Shown here in pieces: positions 24,111 to 34,200 of a DNA stretch of 64,000 nt (position 1 is the first letter of the stretch; each line of letters begins with the position of its first letter). The notes below the pieces were generated by a model. It did not search any database and had not been told where the DNA came from. It saw nothing but the letters and a program-made list of their open reading frames with translations. The stretch spans positions 78,501 to 142,500 of the forward strand of contig CAWZYM010000117.1 in the NCBI GenBank assembly GCA_963966185.1, written 5' to 3'. Source of the DNA: Rhabditoides inermis (Eukaryota > Nematoda > Chromadorea > Rhabditida > Rhabditidae). Position numbers and translations under genes: made by a program.

Positions 24111-25895
24111 AAAGAAGAGCGGCAGAAGCTGGACAGCAAGGCCGTTCACATGCAGCACTAAACTCTCCTTCTATTATGTATTATGCTTTTTCAATTGGTT
24201 TAACGATAAATATGTTATATAAGTATAAGTATGAGTATAAGTACAAGTATAAGTATAAGTTATATAAGTTACAATAATAAGATAAAATATGTCACTCCAA
24301 CATCAACAATTCACAGCGGTCTTAATATATTTACACACTTGCAATTACCAAAGAATATCTCTCTTTAACAAAACAACACTTCACCAACTCAGTCGGGATA
24401 TTTACAGAAAATCACTACGCCACATTTACACACACCTAAAACAGGATGCCAGCGTCATAATATGCTCACTTCTCCCTCGGAGCACACTTGGGGCGAGGGG
24501 CTCGGCTTTTCCAGGAGGAAGCGGAGTCTTCGCGGTCAACGACTTCATCTGAATGCATCCAATTGCCCATCTGCCTTCACAGCCCGTCCACCAACCTTGG
24601 AGAGCCTCTCGCGAGAAGAAACGCGACGAGGGCGCACCTCGTGGGGTTCACAGCCCCATACGCCTGTTCGCACGAGCATCTTTTTTGCACGTGGACATTT
24701 TGCATGAGCGGTCTAATAGAACGTCTTTTCTCGAAACAAACGCCGAACAGCGCGACATTTTGCATGAGTTCATTTTTGAATGTGCTTAGGGCATAAAACA
24801 GAACACATAGGAAAGAAAGAGGGAGACAGAGAGAGACAGAGACAAGCACATTCATAAAACTATTCTTTCCACGCTAAACTATAAACACAAACCTGCTCTC
24901 TTAAAAAGGTATGTAGAAACGTATACTTCATCGATAATTTTTTATTAGGGGCGATATACTATGTTTTCTTATTTCTTATGAAAGCATTGTGAGAATCAAT
25001 ATAGTTTTATTGTGGGAGATAGTTGGGGCCTCTGTGCATTTGACTACAGAAATGAAGAGACTCATTTTGTGGGAGGGAGGGAGTCAGGGAGGGAGGGAGA
25101 GAGGGAGTCAGGGAGGGAGGGAGTCAGGGAGGGAGGGAGTCAGGGAGGGAGGGAGTCAGGGAGGGAGGGAGTCAGGGAGGGAGGGAGTCAGGGAGGGAGA
25201 GAGTCAGGGAGGGAGGGAGAGAGTCAGGGAGGGAGGGAGAGAGTCAGGGAGGGAGGGAGGGAGTCAGGGAGGGAGGGAGTCAGGAAGGGAGGAGGTCAGG
25301 GAGGGAGGGAGTCAGGGAGGGAGGGAGTCAGGGAGGGAGGGAGAGAGTCAGGGATGGAGGGAGGGAGGGAGTCAGGGAGGGAGGGAGTCAGGGAGGGAGG
25401 GAGTCAGGGAGGGAGGGAGTCAGGGAGGGAGAAAGTCAGGGAGGGAGGGAGAGAGTCAGGGAGGGAGGGAGGGAGGGAGTCAGGGAGGGAGGGAGTCAGG
25501 GAGGGAGGGAGTCAGGGAGGGAGTTAGGGAGGGAGTTAGGGAAGGAAGGAGAGAGGGAGGGAGGGAGTCAGGGATTGCAGGTACAAAAACATACATTATG
25601 TGTGTTTTTCTTGTGTTTCGTGAAGAATCGGTAATACGAAAACAAATCGTTGTCAATTCCAGACAACTGCCGATCATGTCATTTGTCCCGTTTGTTTTGC
25701 ACAGTGCGGTCACTGATTTTTTTCAATAATGTTTTTTGTTTCTCGTTCATCAAAGTGTTGTAAATAGAAATTTAAACTGATATCGAATTAAATTGTACGC
25801 AGTCTGTTCACTCTTGTATGTTTGTATTCGTTGCTAATTTCACAACTACTGATTGTTTTGTTTTTGTTTTTATCGTTAATTTATTTGTTGCAGAA
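24111..25895. other. Intergenic region between PARG and the MULE gene
   Basis: Just after PARG there is an AT-rich run with repeated GTATAAGTAT units (24225-24270) that probably includes its poly(A) region. ACATTTTGCATGAG occurs twice (24697 and 24757) and may belong to inverted ends of the MULE element. The 25071-25571 minisatellite follows. I see no coding exon. Confidence 0.5.
25071..25571. repeat. GGGAGGGAGTCA minisatellite (500 bp)
   Basis: Roughly 30 copies of a 16-bp unit, GGGAGGGAGTCAGGGA, with GGGAGAGAGTCA variants. The G-runs every few bases are compatible with G-quadruplex formation on the plus strand. Overlapping frames (for example 246 codons from 24989) are translations of the repeat. 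Confidence 0.95.
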
Positions 25896-27958
25896 ATGTC
25901 AAGTAAACGAAGCTCGGATAGGTTAAACAAGAAAAATTAAACAAGAAAGAAAGATTCAAGAAAGATTCACAAGAAAGATTCACAAGAAAGATTTTAAACA
26001 AGAAAGATTCACAATGTTTCATTTCTGCTTATATTTCAGGGTACCCTCAAACAAAGGACGCCCGCGTGTGTCTTATAAAGGATACAAATACGAGTGCATA
26101 ACCAGCAAGATGCGGGAGCACTTATATTTCAAGTGTGCAACTCGGTCGTGTAGAGTGGGATTCAAAATCGAAAAAGATAAGTTATCCCAATTCGGTGCGT
26201 CGTCATCCAACTTCTGCCAATGGACTTCGAGTTCGACCGAGCATTGTCACATAAGTTCTCTTCTCTCGGACAAGGTACAGTAACAGCAGAATATCTAATT
26301 CAATTTTATATAATTCAACATGTCACTGTCACTTCTGTTTCAGGTGCAAGCAGCAAGAAGCATATTGAAGAAGAAGCGAAGGGAAGGACTGTCCCCTACG
26401 AAGGCACTGCAAGCGTATAAATCGGCACTCGGAGCTGACATGGCCCTTTTCGGAGGACAGCCCTACGCAGTATACAAAGCGTGAGTACTCCGTTACTTTA
26501 CTCTCTTATTGTTGTGTTCAGTACTCAGCGTGCGGTACGTTTGTCCGACAGGGAGGCGATTAACATGAACAAGGGTATCATCAATGCCAACTCCTATCGT
26601 TTGAACGGTTGGTTATCAACAAATGCAAAAAAAAGTTGTTATACACAATGTATGTTTCAGGAGAACGGACTATTGTGTGGAGCGGTTGGCATCTCGAGGA
26701 AGACCTAGCCGTCAAGTTTGTCATGGTAGCGACCACTGAAGGACTACAGCGACTTGCCCGAGCGATTGTGGTGTTTGCGGACGGCAGCTATAGGAGCAGA
26801 CCGAAAGGATCTCAGCAGACCTACAGGATTGGCACCGGAGTGAGTGTACAATAAACAACTAGTTATGTGTTTTAACTTCAGGGAACTGATGAGCGCTACA
26901 GGGACTGCGCGCTGATCGTCTCAGCTTCCCACTCGGAGGCGTTCTACGCTGCTGTGTTCTCTCTTCTGAAGGTATCAGTTGTTGTATAACATGATATTAC
27001 TATAATATTGTAGTTCATGATTGGCGAGGAATGGATGGGTCCAAAGTTTCTCACTGTGGACCTGGAAATTGCCGCTGGGAATGCTGCTCGACGGGTCTTC
27101 CCGAATATCCAGATCTCTTTCTGCTCATTTCACCTAACACAGGCAATCCGGTGCCAGTTCATCAAGAAAATCGGTGTAGTTTTTTTTCTCATTTTTTGTA
27201 TCCAGTTCGTATTTCAGAAAAGAAGCTTCCGGGTGATTTCGATGGACATGAAGCAGTGGAGGCGTACTGGACCGGATGCGTCGGTCTCATCTACATGCCC
27301 GTGACAGAGATTCATGCTGCTTATCGAGAGCTCTACACTGCTGTCTCCATACATCAAACTTCCGTCGAAGGTTTGTTGGGAAATTGTAAATATCTGTTTA
27401 GTTTACTATTTCAGAGTTCCATGTATATTTCGTCAAGTACTTTCTGGGTTCTCCCGATGTCGCACTGTTCCCCCGATTCCATCCTGCTCAATGGAATAAA
27501 CACGAATCACTCATCTCGGGACGCGCGCTGACCAACAACTGCTTGGAAGGCAGGAATGCTTCTTTGATCGTGAGTTATTTTCTCATATAATAGTGACGTG
27601 TGATTACTCAGGGACAGTATGGAATCAGACCGTACATGTCGTCGTTCATGTCCAATGCGTACGACGAATTGAGCAGGTATGCAGTTGACATTGCGCACGA
27701 GGAGGCGAATCCAGCATGGAAAGCTCCAGCGAAGGTAAGTGTTTATCGATTTGCTGTGCTCAGTGTTTCATTGATTTGCTTACAGCGCCGAGGTGTGCAA
27801 GCAGATGGCCGCGTGAAAGGTGAACTGAGCAAGTCGTACCCAACGGAGACGCTTAGGCAGAAAGCGATCCGTATAGGAATTGCAGCTCGGGTACGAAATG
27901 TGTTTGAGTGATGCATTTTTCACGTACATAATTTCAGCGTTCCGCTGCTGCGAAATGA
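25896..27958 (+). CDS. FLYWCH/MULE-type transposase with many introns
   Basis: The N-terminus (exon 26040-26274 after a short start exon MSSKRSSDR) has a FLYWCH-like zinc finger: YKGYKYECITSK, FKCATRSCRVGF, then HCH near the end. Further in is a MULE-family (Mutator) DDE domain: VVFADGSYRS (first Asp), FLTVDLEIAAGNAARRVFPN (second Asp) and the CSFHLTQAI motif that usually follows it. The C-terminal part includes LTNNCLEGRNASL. These blocks are split over about 11 exons by introns of about 45-60 nt, and every junction I checked keeps the frame, so the gene is not decayed. The start ATG is three bases after TTGTTGCAG, an acceptor-like site. It may be an active or recently active transposon or a domesticated transposase. 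The third acidic residue of the triad was not assigned with certainty. Confidence 0.8.
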
Positions 27959-28020
27959 TTCCATACAAGGCAATGAATGGACGAGTGGGAGAGGAGGAGG
28001 CAGAGAGAGAGAGGAGCTAG

Positions 28021-28440
28021 GTGAGTATTGATTAGTGTTCGCCAATGATAGAATATTGTTGTGTTTGTTTATCTAAATTGTTATGTGTACGTTTCATGTT
28101 GCAGGAGAATGCATGTGTGTGTGTGTGGCGACGGAAGCGAGTGGCAGGCTGATCGCTTCCAGCACGATGTCGCAAGAGACGGCCAAAGGAGAGTGGGAGA
28201 GGAGGAGGCAGGGAGACAGAGGAGCTAGGTGAGTATTGATTAGTGTTCGCCAATGATAGAATATTGTTGTGTTTGTTTATCTAAATTGTTATGTGTACGT
28301 TTCATGTTGCAGGAGAATGCATGTGTGTGTGTGTGTGGCGACGGAAGCGAGTGGCAGGCTGTTCGCTTCCAGCACGATGTCGCAAGCGACGGCCAAAGGA
28401 TTGTGGGAGAGGAGGAGGCAGGGGAGAGAAGACCAAGAGG
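28021..28440 (+). repeat. 208-bp tandem duplication, two units
   Basis: GTGAGTATTGATTAGTGTTC starts at 28021 and again at 28229, and the following 200 bp match almost base for base. Each unit begins as a splice donor (GCTAG, then GTGAGT), runs through an intron-like AT-rich part to TTGCAG, and ends with an exon-like part (GAGAATGCATGTGTG... to GGAGGAGGCAGG). A degenerate copy of the exon-like end precedes the first unit at 27985. It therefore looks like a duplicated exon-intron unit at the 3' end of the MULE gene. Confidence 0.9.
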
Positions 28441-29286
28441 AGCCACCATATTGTAGGTTTCAGATTATGAAATATAGTTTAGAAAAATATATATTTAATT
28501 ATGTTATACTTCAATAGTTTGCATACAATTGTTATAGTTTTATAGATTGTTATATTGAATGTTGTATATTTATATGTTGTGATTTGCCCCAAAGATAAAT
28601 GTTAAAAATATGATTTGTGAATGATTGAGAACGGTTTTACTGTTTTGTCAAATGGAATTGATTGTTCAGATATCATTCCTAGTATTTACCAGACATAATT
28701 TGAGACATCTATCGCCTGTTTGCGAATCGCCTCCGTGCAAGTTCATGTGCGTTAGGCTGCTTTTAAAGGAAATGCGGGTGGAAATGAGAATGAAGTATTG
28801 ATTTTATACAAATTTTAACTGCCTGCCAACTTTTTTCAACTGAAGTAGATTTCATAAAGAAAAATTCAATCAAAGTACCATATATCATGAGGCGAAAAAA
28901 AGATCTTTTACCGACAATTTTACTAATCCGAAATTCTTTCGTTTGCTCAATTCATGCGAATAGTCATACGAAACGCGATCAGAGAGTACCGTGTTCAAAT
29001 CTTAAAGTCATGCAAAATGTCAGAACACGTGAGTGCAGCGGTCATGCAATATCATCTCATGCAAACTGTCGCTCGTGCATTTGCTATCTCATACAAACTG
29101 TCTATGGGGGGATTTTCATGGTGCTATTTCATTTTATATCACATTTATATTAAATAGTAGAATTTTTGTTTTGGTTTCAATTTGATCGCCATATCGATAT
29201 TAACTATGTCGACTTCATGTGATTATTCCGCACACCTCTCCTTTAATATTTTTGGTTAAACAAAAAAATATATGCGTACGCGCTAC
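28441..29286. other. AT-rich stretch without a gene
   Basis: No exon is seen. GTCATGCAAAATGTCAGAAC at 29006-29025 contains the inverse of ACATTTTGCATGA found at 24697 and 24757, on the other side of the MULE gene. Further related ATGCAA motifs follow to 29060. Confidence 0.45.
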
Positions 29287-29519
29287 CACGGCGATTCACA
29301 ACTCAAGAAAATCGCTAGCTCAAATCAGCCGCGACAAGCGTAGCCCCGCCCCTTTGGTCCCGAAAAAAGGGGGCGGAGCCTCGCTTGTAGCTTTTGGTCC
29401 TGTCACGATCCCAGCAGACTCTGATGTGCTTTGTGTTTTGGTAACACGCTCCGCGCGAGTCGCGCGTTTTTGTAGCGCAGCTCCGCCCATCCACAAATTA
29501 TTAACTGTGAATCGCCGTG
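29287..29519. mobile_element. Complete 233-bp MITE, CACGGCGATTCAC ends, GCTAC duplication
   Basis: The left end CACGGCGATTCACAACTCA and the right end (reverse complement CACGGCGATTCACAGTTAA) form a terminal inverted repeat of about 14 bp. GCTAC occurs directly outside both ends, a 5-bp target-site duplication. The interior has GC-rich inverted segments (CCCCGCCCCTTTGG, GGGGGCGGAGC) and no coding capacity. A left-end copy of the same family lies at 2783. Confidence 0.85.
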
Positions 29520-29599
29520 GCTACAAATACAGAAAGCTACAAATGACATTCAGTCTTGTTGGTTATGACGCATTTGTCAATAACAGGTGTTAGATTTTA

Positions 29600-30500
29600 T
29601 TCAAAGAATTCGGGCAAATAGCATATCGCAGGTGCGGTGTGGTGCGATTTCCGGTGGTTTTGCAGATTTGTGTGGTTTGTTGTCGTTTTGAAAGTTTTGT
29701 TGTTTATTATAATCACTTGATTGCATAGATCGTCGTTATTCCGTTTGGCCGCGTTGTACATTACCCGCCCAATCTCGGACGGAGTTTCCACCTCGACCAC
29801 ACAGAACTTGCTGTTCTCCCTCAATTTGTGTAGCATCGCGTTTTACATTGTTGTTGGTGATGAATGTTTGAATCATATTTTGTACAGTCGTTGTAGGTCC
29901 ATGCGCCATGTCCGCCAGGTCCGCCGCCATGCGTGTCGCAGTTTGTCTGCTCAGGCCGGTCAAGGGATATATATGTTTCATGATAATGAATTGATCTTGT
30001 TGAATTTAACAAATGGTGTAAAGGCAAGCCGAAATAGTCGATAATAATCGTCACATTCTTCAAAAAATCATATTTTCTAACATCATCTTTTCTAATATTA
30101 TATCAGATTATTTTCTAACATTTTATCTTATCATGGCGTTAGCGAAATTAAAGGATGACGTGCTGCATCTATATTGTCACATAGCACCACTATATTAGAG
30201 GGAGTGTGAGGGAGCATTCGAGGAAATGAGCATTTCATACTGAAGATCAGTAAATCTTGAATCCTTGCATCAGTGGTGACCGTCGCCTTCACACAAACAT
30301 GCATATCGGCATGACCTGTTCCTGCAAGTGTCTTGCTAGATGTAACAAATTGTTGTTCTACTACCTTTTCCATTCTGTTCTCAATAGCTGCCTGTCTATC
30401 GTGAAAGATAATCCAAAATTGGTTGTAGCCTTTACCGACTGGAATAACATTAGTTATTGGAAAAGTCTTGTCTTCTTCTGATACCTCTATGGCCATTCCC
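29600..30500 (-). CDS. Possible small gene of unknown function
   Basis: Three open pieces on the minus strand look somewhat protein-like. The first, 30496-30131, starts MAIEVSEEDKTFPITNV. The second, around 29981-29850, reads MKHIYPLTGLSRQTATRM. The third, 29836-29600, has ENSKFCVVEVETPSEIGRVM and ends at 29600. I could not join them with confident splice sites and recognise no domain. They lie downstream of, and in line with, the FG-GAP/ITFG2-like gene. Confidence 0.25.
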
Positions 30501-31221
30501 TATCTGAATCTCTTTCATATATGTTTATCTACAACTATAATAGCATCCTAACACACTAGACTACTCGGTTCGCTCGCATCGTAGACACTCCTCACAGTCT
30601 CTCTCCCGTTCGGCTCCTCCTCTCACAGCTGACTCGCATGATCTCTTCTCTCTCCGGTCATAGTCCGACATCAGCGACAGTCATCTTGTCGTACTAATGT
30701 TAATCGGGTAGCCATTCAATCTCTCTCGAAGCTCTTATGTTGTCACATCAAATCAATGATTTATCTCGAAAATCGCTTCAGTATTACGCTTGAGATGGTT
30801 GGTTAGCGCTGAGAAATAAGATCGTTCCATTTTCGGCTGGCGTTAGTTACTGTCCGTCTCCATTCTTTGCGAGCATGTGTCCTCGGTAGATCGAACACGT
30901 TTATCAAATTCAAGTTAGTCATACAACATTCACAATACGAACTTATTCACAGTTATACTATATAGTTATCCACAGTGTTACAAAATTACAAACTGCTCGG
31001 TATACAAAACCTATCTGCAAAGTATCACAAATGTCGACCCGAGTGTGTCAGAATAAAACTGGTGAAAAAGTGCTACACACGAATAGCAGAGAATATAGAA
31101 AAGAGTACGCACAGTAGTTAATTGCCGGGGTGTATATACGCGGGTGGACGAGATAGAGTTCCTTCAGAGCCAGAATCCATCTCACAAAAGATGAGATATC
31201 AAGTTTCCTCCTCCCCCTATC
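30501..31221. other. 3' flank of the FG-GAP/ITFG2-like gene
   Basis: No exon is seen. From 30899 the sequence is the parent copy of the flank duplicated at 2089. The plus-strand text TTATTCACA and TTATCCACA motifs are part of the duplicated segment and not bacterial DnaA boxes. Confidence 0.5.
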
Positions 31222-34200
31222 TCACACCACCGTCTGCCAGCGCTGCTTCACCTTGCTCATCGGCACCGCGTACACGATCAGCCTGCAATCGCTCTTTCTC
31301 TATCTCCCTCTCCCCTCTCTCTCCCTCCCTCTCCTCTCACTCCATCCTCCCCACCTGTCATGCACGGTGACGACCGACATGATGAGTTCGTCCTCGCTGA
31401 CGGTGGCTGCGAGTGAGTGCGGCTGAGGCAGCGCGCGGATCCGGATCAGGGGAGGGATCTCCGCCTGAAAGACGAGTGACTACACATCCACTGTAGCTTG
31501 ATCAAACAACTGTGGCAGAGGATGGCACGAGAAGACCCGCACCAATGGATGATCATCATGTACCCAACAAGAGTTACAGACTAAACCTATCTATGCTTGC
31601 AACAAGTCACATCTGTCTTTGATTCTGGAAGTAAATACTTTGATATTTTGATCATGTTCATCCCTATGCGTTTATCCTCATTCCTCATCCTCTGTATGAC
31701 TTCACAACTTCACATCCACACTCTACACCGCCTATCCTATTGTATTGTATTTATCGCGGATGAACAATATACGAATGTCCCTATACACATCTTCCCTCCG
31801 TCATCTCCCACTCATTCGTACACGATTATAAAGAACACAGTTAGATCACTGAGATCACAACACCCCACCTTGCCCATCCTCTCGTTGTAGGCGTAGACGC
31901 TGAGTGTGCCGTCCACGTGCAGACACACGATCAGGTGGAAGCTGGCCTGCAACTCTCTCCCTCTCCCTCCTCCTCTCTCTCCTCTCTCCCTCTCCCTCTC
32001 TCCTTTCCTCTCTCTCCTCTCTCTCTCTCCCTCTCTCTTTCCTCTCTCTCTCCCTCCTTCTCTCTCTTTCCTCTCTCTTCCTCCCTCTCCCTCCTCTCTC
32101 CTCTCTCTCCTATCTCTCCCTCTCTCTCTCCCTCCCTCCTTCTCTCTCGCTCCCTCCCTCTCCCTCCTCCTCTCTCTCCCTCTCTCTCTCCTTCTCTCTC
32201 TTTCCTCTCTCTCCCTCCCTCTCCCTCCTCTCTCCTCTCTCTCCTCTCTCTCTCCTCCCTCTCTCTCCTCTCTCTCCCTCTCTCTTTCCCTCTCTCTCTC
32301 CCTCCTTCTCTCTCGCTCCCTCCCTCTCCCTCCTCCTCTCTCTCCCTCCCTCTCTCTCCCTCCTCCACCCTCTCCCTCCTCTTCCCTCCTCTCTCCCCCC
32401 CAACCTGTCGCACCGCCGCCACTGCCAGCACGTCTGGCTGACCGGCGTGAACGAGACGGCGCTCGCGGCGGTGGCCTGCAACCCATACGCTCAGGGAGGG
32501 GAGTGGCTATATTCCTCCATCACTTCGAAACGCGTCAATTTTTCAAAGTTTCAACGGGTTTGGAAGGCGCTTCAAGGCAGTTGCGAAGCAATTATGGAAG
32601 AAATTCGACATCCGATACCGTATTGTCTCGCCATCGAGAAGGGCGATCGATTTGGTAAAGACAAATTATCGAGAAGAAAACACGGCCGACCTCCATGCAA
32701 AACGTTAGCAACTAACAACGCTATATTAGAGAGGGCGCGCAGCGCCCTCTCTCTTGGGTTAAAATAAGGCTCGCGCCAGAATTTTCAAGTAGCGATATCC
32801 AAAGATCATGTTAGCAACAATGTGAAGTCTTCCAATTTATGTTAGTTAGATTCGCACGGTTCCATAGGACATATCACTAATTGACGGCATCTTTGTATCT
32901 TTTCTCCGAAGGAAGTTATGAGCGATCTCGCGCGAAAGGCCAGCGTGTGGGTGGGTGGGTGGGTGGGTGGGTGTCGTTTCCAGTCACGCTAGCTGATAGC
33001 TAGCCCTCTGCTGACGGGCGAGCGAGAGAGCACGCGAGAGAGCACGCTGTTTGGAGAGAGACACATGCACTTTGGTGGCAGCGATCAGTAGGAATTATAT
33101 AAGAGGAGAGAGAAAGAGAAAATGAGAGAACGAGAGAACGAGAAAAAGAGAGAAAGAGAGAACGAGAGAAAGAGAGAACGATATAACAAGAGAACTAGAG
33201 AATGACAGAAAGAGAGAAAGGGAGAAGAGAATGAGGGAAGGAGGGAAGGAGAGAACGAGAGACGGAGAGAACGAGAGAACGAGAGAAAGAGAGAACGAGA
33301 GAAAGAGAGAAAGAGAGAAAGAGAGAAAGAGAGAACGAGAGAAAGAGAGAAAGAGAGAAAGAGAGAACGATATAACAAGAGAACTAGAGAACGACAGAAA
33401 GAGAGAAAGGGAGAAGAGAATGAGGGAAGGGGGGAAGGAGAGAACGAGAGACGGAGAGAACGAGAGAACGAGAGAACGAGAGTACGAGAGAACGAGAGAA
33501 AGAGAGAATGAGAGAAAGAGAGAACGATATAACAAGAGAACTAGAGAACGAGAGAAAGAGAGAAAGGGCGAGGAGGGAAGAAGGGAAGGAGAGAACGAGA
33601 GACGGAGAGAAAGAGAGAAAAAGAGAACGAGAGAAAGAGAAAACGATATAACAAGAGAACTAGAGAACGAGAGAAAGGGAGAAAGGGAGAAGGAGAGAAG
33701 GAGAGAAGGAGAGACGGAGAGACGGAGAGAATGAGAGAACGAGAGAACGAGAGAACGAGAGAAGGAGGGAAGGAGAGAATGAGAGAATGAGAGAATGAGA
33801 GAATGAGAGAAAGAGAGAAAGCGAGAACGAGAGAAAGCGAGAACGAGAGAACGAGAGAACGAGAGCAAGAGATAACAAGAGAACGAGAGAACGAAAGAAC
33901 GAGAGAACGAGAGAAAGAGAGAACGAGAGAAAGTGATAACGATATAACAAGAGAACGAGAGTACGAGAGGAAGACAGAAAGGGAGAAGGAGGGAAGGAGG
34001 GAAGGCGAGAAGGAGAGATGGATAGAACGAGAGAACGAGAGAACAAGAGAACGAGAGAAAGAGAGAACGATATAACGAGAGAACTGGAGAACGAAGGAAA
34101 GAGAGAAGGAGGGAAGGAGAGACGGAGAGAACGAGAGAAAGAGAGCGAGAGAAAGAGAGAACTAGAGAACGAGAGAAAGAGAGAACAAGAGAACGAGGGA

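Noticed and set aside
24989..25729. 246-codon Gly/Arg/Glu repeat protein
   Set aside because: Translation of the GGGAGGGAGTCA minisatellite; no start context, splice sites or domain.
30899..31000. TTATTCACA/TTATCCACA strings resembling bacterial DnaA boxes
   Set aside because: The context is eukaryotic 3' flank and the strings are part of the duplicated segment; no origin is implied.
31812..32767. Long frames on both strands over the CT tract, including 287 codons on the plus strand
   Set aside because: Low-complexity intron of the FG-GAP gene; only the small minus-strand exons at 32479-32412 and 31953-31870 have supported splice sites.
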